Positions 8,534 to 16,489 of a DNA stretch of 44,754 nt are shown one piece after another. The notes beneath the pieces are model-generated. The model saw only the letters and a list, made by a program, of their open reading frames with translations, was not told where the DNA came from and did no database searches. This DNA is from Bacteroides sp. (lineage in GTDB: Bacteria > Bacteroidota > Bacteroidia > Bacteroidales > Bacteroidaceae). Position 1 is the stretch's first letter, and every line of letters begins with the position of its first letter. The stretch is from contig DXWV01000098.1 of NCBI GenBank assembly GCA_019416685.1, positions 1 through 44,754 of the forward strand. Direction: 5' to 3'. The position numbers and the translations under genes were made by a program.

Positions 8534-9850
8534 ATGCAATTAAACCTTGAACTTAAAAAAAACAGATTGTGCATAGGAGGAATATTCTGTTTAATTCTAA
8601 TAATCTTGTATGTAGCTGGCTATAACTCTATAACAGGAAAGCTTTTATTCGTTTTTACTATTGTAAATTCGTTGCTCTTAATTTTGAGAGCTCTTCTCCG
8701 GAAGAATAAAATACTTTTATTGATGTTTATCTGGTTTTTTATATATATAAGGGTCTTATATTATGCATTTTATTTAGATATTCCTGTTTCCGTTCATCCC
8801 TCTTTTATTGAGAATCACTATTTGTATGACTTTGTATTAATACATTTTTTCTTTTTAATTGTATTTTCAACTTTTATAATTGTACCACGACAAGAAGATA
8901 TCCGACCTTTTCGGGTAGAAGATAATAAATTTCTATTTGTAGTCAATTATATTATTTCATGTATGGTTTTTTTGTTTGGTAAGCAAGGTGATAATATTTT
9001 TACTTCTGGTGGTTATGGACATGGGGAAACACAAGTAAGTACTATAAATGAATATTTCATTGTTTTTTGGTTTGCTGCTTTCTTTTTTTCAGGAAATGGT
9101 TGCGTTAAAAGGAAACTACTATTAGGCTTAGCTATCTTATATTGTTTGAAGAATCTTATGTTTGGTGGGCGCATTGAAACAACGATGATAGGAATGGGGT
9201 TGATTTATTTAATATATCAATTTAGATTTAGTTTGCGTACATTCTTACTACTCTCAGTCATAGGACTTTATTTCTTTACATTACTTGGGGGGATTAGGCA
9301 AAATCCGGAAATCTTGATCAGGGGAGAGTGGAAGCAAATATTTATTCCTGATTGGAGTGCCAGCGAACGAACTGTAGACGTTATATCTAGTCAGGAAGGA
9401 GATGTCATACAAGCAAGTTCAAGAATGACAGGGATGGTGACTGATAATATTTTGCCGTTTGATGATAGAATAAAATCTTTTTTTTATTTTTTAGCTTCTA
9501 TAGTATTACCATATTCCACCCTTCCTAAGATGGCTGTTCTTTCACTTTATAAATCAGACATATATACAGTAGGTGGCGGTGGGTTAGTTTCAGCTTATTT
9601 TTATGTAATTGGTTCTTGGGTAGGAGTCTTTTTTATTGCTTTTTTTCTGGCTCATTTTTTATCCCGGATGGGAAATAGGCATGGTGAAAATCGATTTGTT
9701 CAGGTTTATATATTCTTTCTTGTAGCTACTCTGCCAAGGTGGTTTGCGTATAATCCTATTTTGATTTTTAAATTCTCCTTATATGGAGTTATTATGGTTC
9801 GATTCTTTTATTGTTGCTATTTAACTTGGCGCAAATACATGCTTAAATAG
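8534..9850 (+). CDS. Wzy-like capsule polymerase (multi-pass membrane protein)
   Basis: The protein of about 438 residues is almost entirely hydrophobic helices with a longer polar loop in the middle (GGIRQNPEILIRGEWKQ and following residues, before FYFLASIVLPYST), the usual plan of O-antigen/capsule polymerases. It should link repeat units at the outer face of the inner membrane after the flippase has delivered them. I prefer the ATG at 8534 to the in-frame TTG at 8519. Sequence conservation in Wzy proteins is very low, so the call rests on topology and on being the only other polytopic gene besides the flippase and the initiating transferase. Confidence 0.8.
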   Translation: MQLNLELKKNRLCIGGIFCLILIILYVAGYNSITGKLLFVFTIVNSLLLILRALLRKNKILLLMFIWFFIYIRVLYYAFYLDIPVSVHPSFIENHYLYDFVLIHFFFLIVFSTFIIVPRQEDIRPFRVEDNKFLFVVNYIISCMVFLFGKQGDNIFTSGGYGHGETQVSTINEYFIVFWFAAFFFSGNGCVKRKLLLGLAILYCLKNLMFGGRIETTMIGMGLIYLIYQFRFSLRTFLLLSVIGLYFFTLLGGIRQNPEILIRGEWKQIFIPDWSASERTVDVISSQEGDVIQASSRMTGMVTDNILPFDDRIKSFFYFLASIVLPYSTLPKMAVLSLYKSDIYTVGGGGLVSAYFYVIGSWVGVFFIAFFLAHFLSRMGNRHGENRFVQVYIFFLVATLPRWFAYNPILIFKFSLYGVIMVRFFYCCYLTWRKYMLK

Positions 9851-9877
9851 TGTGTTGAGTATCGTAAAAGATTATAC

Positions 9878-10900
9878 ATGAAATATGATTTTGTTTTTTT
9901 GACGAATTTACCTGCGTTTTATAAATTGAATTTATATAATGCTATTGCTAAGGAAAAGAATATATTTGTGGCTTTTATAGGAAATGACGCGGAAATTCGT
10001 AATGAGGACTTTTTTAAGGGCGAGAAGCAGTTTCCATTTATTTCTTTAATGAATAGAGGGCGTTGTGGTAAACTATTCTATTTATTGCGGCTTCTATTTG
10101 CTGTGAAAACTCAATATTTTGTATTAGGAGGATGGGATAATGTTTATATGTGGATTGGTTGGTTATTAATTCCTCCGGAGAAGATTGCTGTAGTAGTTGA
10201 ATCTAGTTATTTAGAATCAATGCTTTACGGTTTACGTGGGCGGTTGAAAAAGATATTTTTGAAAAAAGTGTCATTAGTCTATGCTTCGGGATATTCTCAG
10301 ACTAAATTAGTAAGGGATGGTGGTTTTAAAGGAAAAGTGATAGTTACAAAAGGTGTTGGATTATTTAATATGGTTGAAAAGCCGGAGTTCCGATTACCAC
10401 GTTTTATTGAAAATTTTGTTTATGTCGGTCGTTTATCTCCTGAGAAAAATTTAGATTTGTTGATTAATGTATTTAATGAACTGCCGCAATATAACCTTAA
10501 TATAATAGGATTCGGACCTCTTGAACATGAATTAAAGTCCATGGCTAAGCGCAATATAATATTTTATGGTGCTGTCGAAAATAAAGAATTACCTGTGCAT
10601 TACTCCCATAATGATGTATTTATACTACCATCTATTTCGGAACCATGGGGAATGGTTGTAGAGGAAGCATTGAATAATGCTCTCCCTGTGATAGTCAGCG
10701 ATAGAGTGGGGTGTGTTGAAGAAATAGTAAAAAATGATTGTAATGGAATTGTTTTTCGTTATAATGATCCTGTTTCTTTAAAGAATGCTATAATTAAAAT
10801 AACCAATTTAGAATATTATATGTCTTTGAAAAAAAATGTGATGGAAATGGATTTCAAGGATATAGCGCGAAGGCAAATAAAATGCTATACAAATCTTTAG
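9878..10900 (+). CDS. Glycosyltransferase family 4
   Basis: The 340-residue protein has a GT-B layout. The C-terminal half shows FVYVGRLSPEKNLDLLINVF, NIIGFGPLEHEL and the donor-binding SEPWGMVVEEALNNALPVIV with the E-x7-E spacing of GT4 enzymes. The N-terminal half starts YDFVFLTNLPAFYKLNLYN, a common start for this group. It likely adds one sugar of the repeat unit in the cytoplasm. The base composition is strongly AT-rich, as in the neighbouring capsule genes. The decayed acyltransferase follows it. Confidence 0.88.
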   Translation: MKYDFVFLTNLPAFYKLNLYNAIAKEKNIFVAFIGNDAEIRNEDFFKGEKQFPFISLMNRGRCGKLFYLLRLLFAVKTQYFVLGGWDNVYMWIGWLLIPPEKIAVVVESSYLESMLYGLRGRLKKIFLKKVSLVYASGYSQTKLVRDGGFKGKVIVTKGVGLFNMVEKPEFRLPRFIENFVYVGRLSPEKNLDLLINVFNELPQYNLNIIGFGPLEHELKSMAKRNIIFYGAVENKELPVHYSHNDVFILPSISEPWGMVVEEALNNALPVIVSDRVGCVEEIVKNDCNGIVFRYNDPVSLKNAIIKITNLEYYMSLKKNVMEMDFKDIARRQIKCYTNL

Positions 10901-10959
10901 TATATGTAAATGGTATTGCAAAGAGAATCATTAATAATACAATAAAGTTGGGTATGTAA

Positions 10960-11533
10960 ATATCTCGGGTAAATTTTGTAGATATAGCTAAAGGTATTGT
11001 CATTCTTATTAGTGGTTATTGGGCATACTGGGCTTAGAGGTTGTTTTTCTACTTTGTTTTTTTATGGTATTGGAAATAATCTGAAGATATATATTTTTAC
11101 AATAATAGAGAGTAGTAAGAAAAGGAGTATACTTTTATTGTCTGTTTTTTTACTTTTGAATTTTACTATGTTTCTTATAAATGTTCCTCGGTTAGATTTG
11201 GTGGTAAATCAGATCGGAAGATATATCCTTGGATATATTGGTGCGTTAACCGGAATTGGAGGGATATTGTATCTTTCTCATTATATTGACTTGTGTAATT
11301 TCAAAATAAAAAATATATTTAAATATTTGGGGCAGAATACGTTTGTAATATTAACTTTTCATCAGTTTTTATCTCCGATAATTTGTAAATATTTAGAGAC
11401 TTTGCCTATACCTTATCTATTGAATTCATTATTACGTCAAGCACTACTTTGGAATCTACTGTTTCTTTTGATAATCATTGGTAATAAATGTTTTTTTTCT
11501 TGGATTTTGAGCCGCAATCATGTAAGAGATTAA
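10960..11533 (+). pseudogene. Acyltransferase 3 family remnant (start lost, frameshift, internal deletion)
   Basis: The frame from 10960 reads ISRVNFVDIAKGIVIL, the classic N-terminus of sugar O-acyltransferases, but its first codon is ATA instead of ATG and an in-frame stop (TAA) sits just before it. After VIL the sense continues in another frame as LLVVIGHTG, so there is a frameshift around 11006. Downstream the central membrane helices are missing: the conserved HTG is followed within about 30 residues by a C-terminal part (YILGYIGALTGIGGILYLS, LGQNTFVILTFHQF). The remaining 178-codon frame (10997-11533) cannot give a full enzyme. Capsule acetylation by this gene has probably been lost. 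Confidence 0.85.
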
Positions 11534-11801
11534 TTCATTATAATTAATTCTATTCTACCTGTATGTGACTTTGCTATAATAATATTTTTGAATAGAGTGT
11601 GTATTTTTTTTTGTATGATTTTTGACTCACTTATGTTATAATTTCATTCGTTGATGTAAAATAAGTATGTAATAAATACGCTCATCGCTTTTATAGGTTC
11701 AAAAATGTTTCTTGGCTTTACTCAATCATAGATATCGGCAAGATGAACAGACTTTGTCTGATGAAGTTCTTTGCAGGAAGTATAATTATAAATTTAAACG
11801 T

Positions 11802-13025
11802 ATGCCCACACTTTTACAGATAAACACTATTTGTAATTCTGGTTCAACCGGACGTATAGCGGAAGAGATCGCTAATTTAGTCATTCAAAAAGGATGGAAA
11901 AGCTATATTGCCTATGGTCGTGGGAAACAACTAAGTACCAGTATAACCTATCACATAGGTCGTGATCAGGATTTATTGATAAATGTATTTGCTGCAAGGC
12001 TTTTTGATAATGATGGATTTGTAAGGCGAAAGCCCACAGAACAACTTGTGGATTATATAAGGGAAATAAAACCAGATGTAATACATTTTCATAATATGCA
12101 TGGGTATTACTTAAATCTGGATATTTTATTTAAATATTTAATTGCTTCACGTACTCCTATAATCTGGACTTTGCATGATTGCTGGAGTTTTACAGGGCAT
12201 TGTACCCATTTTGATTTTGTCGGTTGTACTCGTTGGATGACAGGTTGCTATTCATGTCCGGAGAAACACAGCTATCCTAAAAGCTTGTTATTGGATCGTT
12301 CTTTGGAGAATTATGTACATAAGAAAGAGTTGATATCTCAGTTGAATATATTGAGAATAGTTACCCCTTCATCGTGGTTGGCTGACTTAGTAAGGGATTC
12401 TTTCTTGAAAATATTTCCGATAACAGTTATTAATAATGGTGTGAATCTGAAACAGTTCTATCCCCGATCTACCGGTGAACTACTTGAAAGATATAGATTG
12501 GGGAATAGAAAAGTTGTTTTAGGAGTTGCCAGTATATGGAATGAAAGAAAAGGATTGAAATACTTAGTTGGGTTAATAGATTATCTCCCCGCTGATGCTT
12601 ACCAGATTATAATTATAGGTGTAACAAAAGCTCAGAAGAAACGACTTCCCCCGGAAATAATAGGTATTGAACGTACTGAAAGTATAGATGAATTGGCACA
12701 ATTTTATTCATTAGCTAATGTATATGTCAATCCTACATTAGAAGATAATTTTCCCACAACAAATCTTGAAGCATTAGCCTGTGGTACACCTGTAATAACA
12801 TTTAAAACTGGAGGGAGTGTTGAAGCAATTGGCGAAGAGCAACCATGTGGTGCTATAGTGAGTGTTAAGTCTGTTCCTGCATTAGCCGATGCCGTGAAGT
12901 TAATAACAATGAAGGATATAACTGTACTAAGAAAGATGTGCATAGAAAGAGCTAATAGATGCTATGATGCTTTTGAACGCTTTAAGGAATACTTGAATAT
13001 TTATGATGATATTCTTTGTAAGTAA
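11802..13025 (+). CDS. Glycosyltransferase family 4 with Cys-rich HDCW motif
   Basis: The 407-residue protein starts MPTLLQINTICNSGSTGRIA, a well-known start for Bacteroides capsule GT4 enzymes. It contains TLHDCWSFTGHCTHFDFVGC and WMTGCYSCPEKHSYP, a cysteine-rich segment typical of this subgroup, and the donor-site motif EDNFPTTNLEALACGTPVI. The frame stays open 30 codons upstream to a TTG at 11712, but those codons do not resemble the family, so I use the ATG at 11802. It should add a sugar to the repeat unit. The 268 bases before it (11534-11801) hold no other gene that I recognise. Confidence 0.9.
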   Translation: MPTLLQINTICNSGSTGRIAEEIANLVIQKGWKSYIAYGRGKQLSTSITYHIGRDQDLLINVFAARLFDNDGFVRRKPTEQLVDYIREIKPDVIHFHNMHGYYLNLDILFKYLIASRTPIIWTLHDCWSFTGHCTHFDFVGCTRWMTGCYSCPEKHSYPKSLLLDRSLENYVHKKELISQLNILRIVTPSSWLADLVRDSFLKIFPITVINNGVNLKQFYPRSTGELLERYRLGNRKVVLGVASIWNERKGLKYLVGLIDYLPADAYQIIIIGVTKAQKKRLPPEIIGIERTESIDELAQFYSLANVYVNPTLEDNFPTTNLEALACGTPVITFKTGGSVEAIGEEQPCGAIVSVKSVPALADAVKLITMKDITVLRKMCIERANRCYDAFERFKEYLNIYDDILCK

Positions 13026-13056
13026 TATGCTCATAATAAGGAAGTAATATTATAGA

Positions 13057-13821
13057 ATGAAATTTTCTCTCATTACTGTTACTTTTAATAGTAACGGAAC
13101 TCTTCGTGATACCATTCAATCGGTTTTATCTCAAACTTATCCAGATATTGAATATATTATTGTAGATGGCTGTTCTCAAGATAAAACGGTTGATATAATA
13201 AAAGAGTATGAACTTTTGTTTCATGGCCGACTAAAATGGATTAGTGAGAAAGATAATGGACTTTATGATGCCATGAATAAAGGTATCCGGATGGCTACCG
13301 GAGATATTATCGGCATAATTAATTCTGATGATTTTTATCATAGGAGAGATACTATAATGAGGGTTGCTGAAGCCTTTAAAAATAGTGATGTACAAGCTGT
13401 TTATGGAGATGTGCGTTTTGTAAATCCTCAGAATTTAGATAAAACAGTACGTTATTACTCTTCTAAGAGGTTTACTCCTGAGATGTTTCGATTTGGTTTT
13501 ATGCCTGCTCATCCCACTTTTTTCACTTATCGAAAATATTTTGAAGAGTTTGGTTACTATAAGACCGATTATAAAATAGCTGCTGATTATGAGCTCCTTA
13601 TTCGTTTCTTGTATGTACATCAGTTGAAAAGTAAATACTTACCATTTGATTTTATGAAAATGCGTACGGGAGGTACCAGTACTGCGTCTATAAAAAGTAA
13701 TATTTTACTGAACAAAGAGATAGTCAGGGCATGTAAAGAAAATGGTATTTGGACTTGTTTTCCACTTTTATTTTTGAAGTATTTAGTGAAAGTATTTGAA
13801 TTGTTATTGGTAAAAGAATGA
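13057..13821 (+). CDS. Glycosyltransferase family 2 (short, WcaA-like)
   Basis: This 254-residue enzyme begins FSLITVTFNSNGTLRDTIQS and has YIIVDGCSQDKT, EKDNGLYDAMNKGIRMATGD and INSDDFY, the ordered motifs of compact GT2 transferases that often come last in Bacteroides capsule operons. It should act early or late in repeat-unit assembly in the cytoplasm. Its stop overlaps the epimerase start (ATGA at 13818-13821), so the two are likely translationally coupled. Donor sugar unknown. Confidence 0.9.
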   Translation: MKFSLITVTFNSNGTLRDTIQSVLSQTYPDIEYIIVDGCSQDKTVDIIKEYELLFHGRLKWISEKDNGLYDAMNKGIRMATGDIIGIINSDDFYHRRDTIMRVAEAFKNSDVQAVYGDVRFVNPQNLDKTVRYYSSKRFTPEMFRFGFMPAHPTFFTYRKYFEEFGYYKTDYKIAADYELLIRFLYVHQLKSKYLPFDFMKMRTGGTSTASIKSNILLNKEIVRACKENGIWTCFPLLFLKYLVKVFELLLVKE

Positions 13822-14840
13822 ATATACTTATTACGGGAATTCATGGTTTCGTGGGTTCGAATCTTGTATCTACTTTAAAAGTACAACACACCCTTTATGG
13901 ACTGGATATTATAGCTCTGGAAAAAGAAGGAGTAATAAAGACCTTCTCATGGGAGGATATAAAACCGGAATCTTTTGCTTTTCAGAATCTTCCGAAGTTT
14001 GATGCTATCATTCATCTTGCTGGGAAAGCTCATGACACTAAAAAACAATCTGCTTCACAGTCCTATTTTGATATCAACACAGGTTTAACTCAGAAGATCT
14101 TTGATTTCTTTCTGCAGTCATCAGCTAAGAAATTCATTTTCTTCAGTTCTGTAAAAGCTGCTGCCGATAGTGTAGTAGGGGATATACTGACCGAAGACGT
14201 GATTCCGACTCCAGTTGGTCCTTATGGAGAAAGTAAGATCAAGGCGGAAGAGTACATTCTTAGTAAATTGACAGTTGACAGTGGACAATTGACAGTTGCT
14301 ATGCAGCATGATAGCGCAGCTAATTGTCCATTGTCCACTGTCCACTGTCAATTAAACAAGCAGGTTTATATATTAAGACCTTGTATGATACATGGACCGG
14401 GAAATAAAGGGAATCTGAATTTGTTGTATAATGTAGTAAAGAAAGGTATTCCGTGGCCTTTGGGTAGTTTTGAGAACCGTCGTTCGTTTACTTCGATAGA
14501 TAATCTTTGCTATGTGGTAGAAGGACTATTGACGAAAGACGTTCAAAGTGGTATTTATCATATGGGAGATGATGAAGCATTGTCTACTAATGAGTTGATA
14601 GCTACTATGTGTGAGGTGATGGGAAAGAAACCTCACATTTGGAAAATAAATAGGGGGATGATGGAAGGATGTGCCAGGCTTGGTACTTTGCTCCATTTGC
14701 CATTGAATACAGAACGTCTGCGGAAGTTAACAGAAAATTATGTAGTAAGTAACGCAAAGATAAAAGCAACTTTGGGGATAGATAAAATGCCTGTTACTGC
14801 AAAAGAAGGATTAATAAAAACAATAAAGTCCTTTGAATGA
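13818..14840 (+). CDS. SDR-family NAD-dependent sugar epimerase/dehydratase with an in-frame repeat insertion
   Basis: This is an extended SDR enzyme: GIHGFVGSNL is the nucleotide-binding Gly motif, FFSSVKAA supplies the catalytic Ser region and YGESK gives Y136 and K140. RPCMIHGPGNKGNL and the following residues match the epimerases that sit next to the initiating transferase at the end of Bacteroides capsule loci, probably reducing or epimerising the first UDP-sugar. Between ILSKL and QVYILRP it carries about 30 extra residues encoded by an imperfect palindrome (14266-14354), so the protein is longer than its relatives. Its frame is intact. Start ATG overlaps the previous gene. Confidence 0.87.
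   Translation: MNILITGIHGFVGSNLVSTLKVQHTLYGLDIIALEKEGVIKTFSWEDIKPESFAFQNLPKFDAIIHLAGKAHDTKKQSASQSYFDINTGLTQKIFDFFLQSSAKKFIFFSSVKAAADSVVGDILTEDVIPTPVGPYGESKIKAEEYILSKLTVDSGQLTVAMQHDSAANCPLSTVHCQLNKQVYILRPCMIHGPGNKGNLNLLYNVVKKGIPWPLGSFENRRSFTSIDNLCYVVEGLLTKDVQSGIYHMGDDEALSTNELIATMCEVMGKKPHIWKINRGMMEGCARLGTLLHLPLNTERLRKLTENYVVSNAKIKATLGIDKMPVTAKEGLIKTIKSFE
14266..14354. repeat. Palindromic repeat inserted in frame in the epimerase gene
   Basis: Two 31-base arms (14267-14297 and 14322-14352) are inverted copies with 3 mismatches, around a 24-base loop. The arms are built of TTGACAGT/TGGACAAT-like units, which resemble AT-rich intergenic repeats rather than coding sequence. Read through, the element gives the residues LTVDSGQLTVA...STVHCQLN. 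It keeps the frame open and falls between two conserved epimerase motifs, which suggests a surface loop. Confidence 0.8.
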
Positions 14841-14898
14841 TTTACAATTGGACGATTAACGACTTACGATTGAAGATACTTTTTAAATATATAAAGCC

Positions 14899-15849
14899 GT
14901 GTATTATTTAATAGTCTTAGTTCTGCTCTTCCTGGCAGAACTTTTTTATTTCCGTATTGCTGATAAATGCAATATCATCGACAAACCTAATGAACGTAGT
15001 TCGCATACCCGGATCACTTTGCGGGGTGGGGGAATTATCTTCTATTTTGGTGTATTAGCTTATTTCCTTACGAACCATTTCGAATATCCCTGGTTCATGC
15101 TTGCCCTGACACTGATCACCTTAATCAGCTTTATTGATGATATCCGATCTACTTCTCAGGCACTGCGATTGGTATTCCATTTCTCTGCTATGGCTTTGAT
15201 GTTCTATCAGTGGGGCCTGTTTTCTCTTCCTTGGTGGACAATTCTTGTAGCGTTAATTATTTGTACGGGTATCATCAATGCTTATAACTTTATGGATGGA
15301 ATCAATGGGATCACCGGAGGTTACTCCCTGGTCGTTCTGGGAGCATTGGCATATATCAATACAAAGATAATCTCTTTCGTAGAGGCTGATTTTATCTATA
15401 CGTCACTTTGTGCTGTTGTTGTTTTCAATTTCTTCAATTTCAGGAAGCGTGCGAAATGTTTTGCCGGTGATGTAGGCTCTGTAAGTATTGCATTCATTAT
15501 CCTTTTTCTTATTGGTAAACTAGTAGTCCAAACTGAGAATCTTAGTTGGATTGTTCTGCTTGTGGTATATGGTGTTGACAGCGTTTTGACTATCATTCAT
15601 CGTTTGATGCTACATGAGAATATTGGTTTACCACATCGGAAGCATCTGTATCAGATTATGGCAAATGAACTGAAGGTACCTCATGTGGTAGTTTCTTCTG
15701 TGTATATGGTGATACAAGCATTGGTAATAGTGGGTTATTTCTATTTCCAGGCGTATGGTTACTGGTATTTCTTAGGGAACATATTCATGTTGAGTACACT
15801 TTATATTCTGTTTATGAAGAAATATTTCTATTTACATATCTTCCATTGA
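14899..15849 (+). CDS. WecA/MraY-family undecaprenyl-phosphate sugar-1-phosphate transferase
   Basis: The 316-residue membrane protein starts the capsule repeat unit by moving a HexNAc-1-phosphate-type sugar from its UDP form to undecaprenyl phosphate. Seen in the sequence: IIDKPNERSSHTRITLRGGG near the start, FIDDIRSTS, NAYNFMDGINGITGGYS, CFAGDVGSVSIAF and HRLMLHENIGLPHRKHLYQI, all classical motifs of the family, plus about ten membrane helices. The start is GTG at 14899. The preceding epimerase very likely makes or modifies its substrate. It is the last gene of the capsule locus. Confidence 0.93.
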   Translation: MYYLIVLVLLFLAELFYFRIADKCNIIDKPNERSSHTRITLRGGGIIFYFGVLAYFLTNHFEYPWFMLALTLITLISFIDDIRSTSQALRLVFHFSAMALMFYQWGLFSLPWWTILVALIICTGIINAYNFMDGINGITGGYSLVVLGALAYINTKIISFVEADFIYTSLCAVVVFNFFNFRKRAKCFAGDVGSVSIAFIILFLIGKLVVQTENLSWIVLLVVYGVDSVLTIIHRLMLHENIGLPHRKHLYQIMANELKVPHVVVSSVYMVIQALVIVGYFYFQAYGYWYFLGNIFMLSTLYILFMKKYFYLHIFH

Positions 15850-15873
15850 TAATTTATCTGATGGGAGTAAGAA

Positions 15874-15891
15874 TATACCCGTATGGGTATA
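15874..15891. promoter_or_regulatory. HipB-like operator O1
   Basis: The 18-base site TATACCCGTATGGGTATA has perfect 7-base inverted arms around GTAT. It resembles the HipB operator type (TATCC-N8-GGATA) and lies upstream of the HTH gene. A second copy of the same arms is centred 42 bases downstream, four helical turns away, so both would face the same side of the DNA. Confidence 0.7.
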
Positions 15892-15909
15892 AAAGTGAGA
15901 ACATTTCAT

Positions 15910-15934
15910 TATATTTGTACCCAAACGGGTATAA
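15910..15934 (+). promoter_or_regulatory. Promoter -7 element overlapped by HipB-like operator O2
   Basis: TATATTTG at 15910-15917 fits the Bacteroidales -7 consensus TAnnTTTG. Immediately after it, TACCCAAACGGGTA (15918-15931) repeats the arms of the upstream operator. Binding there would cover the transcription start just before the ATG at 15936, which suggests autorepression of the hipB-like gene. Confidence 0.65.
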
Positions 15935-15935
15935 T

Positions 15936-16151
15936 ATGGAAAATCAAACGATAGCGGAATACGTAAAGCAAATGCGTAAAGAAACAGGGCTTACACAGGT
16001 AGATCTATCAGAGAAAGCAGGTGTAGGATTGCGTTTTGTACGTGAGTTGGAACAGGGGAAAGAGTCTCTTCGGTTAGATAAGGTAAATCAGGTACTTAGT
16101 TTATTTGGTAGCCAGGTAGGGGTAGTATCCATTAAAAGAGATGAGTTATGA
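15936..16151 (+). CDS. hipB: HipB-like XRE-family antitoxin / repressor
   Basis: The 71-residue protein is a single helix-turn-helix of the XRE type: IAEYVKQMRKETGLTQVDLS, EKAGVGLRFVRELEQGKESL and RLDKVNQVLSLFGSQVGVV. This matches the short HipB proteins encoded before hipA in Bacteroides. I chose the ATG at 15936 because an upstream in-frame TTG (15846) would put both operator palindromes inside the coding region. Its stop overlaps the hipA remnant start (ATGA). In an intact system HipB neutralises the HipA kinase and represses the operon. Here the kinase is missing, so the protein may be an orphan repressor. Confidence 0.8.
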   Translation: MENQTIAEYVKQMRKETGLTQVDLSEKAGVGLRFVRELEQGKESLRLDKVNQVLSLFGSQVGVVSIKRDEL

Positions 16152-16306
16152 AAAAAGCAGAAATCTATATTAGTAATCAATTAGCAGGTGTTTTGATTGA
16201 GGATGAAGATGGCTTTTCTTTCACTTATACAGATGAATATGTTTCAAAAGTTAATCCTCAACCAATTAGTTTAACACTTCCTGTTGTTCGTACTTCCTAT
16301 GAATGA
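16148..16306 (+). pseudogene. hipA: hipA N-terminal fragment, truncated
   Basis: The frame begins MKKAEIYISNQLAGVLIEDE and reaches ISLTLPVVRTSYE before a stop at 16304. This is the start of the HipA N-terminal subdomain ('couple_hipA', usually about 105-110 residues). It ends where the family continues with the FPFFDGLIPEG region, so the rest of this subdomain and the entire kinase domain are absent. The stop is created at the junction with the smalltalk ORF, whose ATG overlaps it. No toxin activity is expected. Confidence 0.8.
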
Positions 16307-16398
16307 AAAAGACGATTTGGAATACGATTTTGAAAGTGGTTATAGCTGTGGCAAGTGCCTTGGCTGGTGTATTTGGCGGACAGGCTATGATGGCTTAA
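16303..16398 (+). CDS. 'Smalltalk' micro-protein
   Basis: A 31-codon frame encodes a basic N-terminus (MKKTIWNTILK) followed by a hydrophobic stretch (VVIAVASALAGVFGG) and a short tail. This is the pattern of the smalltalk family of Bacteroidales, tiny proteins with one membrane-like helix and unknown function, often found near amidase and HU-like genes. Its start overlaps the stop of the truncated hipA, so it could be translated from the hipB transcript here. The call rests on length, the MKK-W start and the Gly/Ala-rich helix. Confidence 0.75.
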   Translation: MKKTIWNTILKVVIAVASALAGVFGGQAMMA

Positions 16399-16421
16399 CG
16401 GACAAATAGATATAAATAAGA

Positions 16422-16466
16422 GATCGCCCGGTTCATTCTTAGGAAGTGAATCGGGCGATTTTTGTT
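16422..16466. terminator. Bidirectional intrinsic terminator
   Basis: A strong hairpin pairs ATCGCCCGGTTCATTC with AAGTGAATCGGGCGAT around a short loop and is followed by TTTTGTTTT. It lies between the smalltalk ORF and the convergent tex gene and can serve both strands. Confidence 0.85.
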
Positions 16467-16489
16467 TTAAGATAATCAAGATATTTACT

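Noticed and set aside
11712..11801. N-terminal extension of the GT4 protein from a TTG start
   Set aside because: The 30 added residues do not resemble the family, whose conserved start (MPTLLQIN) coincides with the ATG at 11802.
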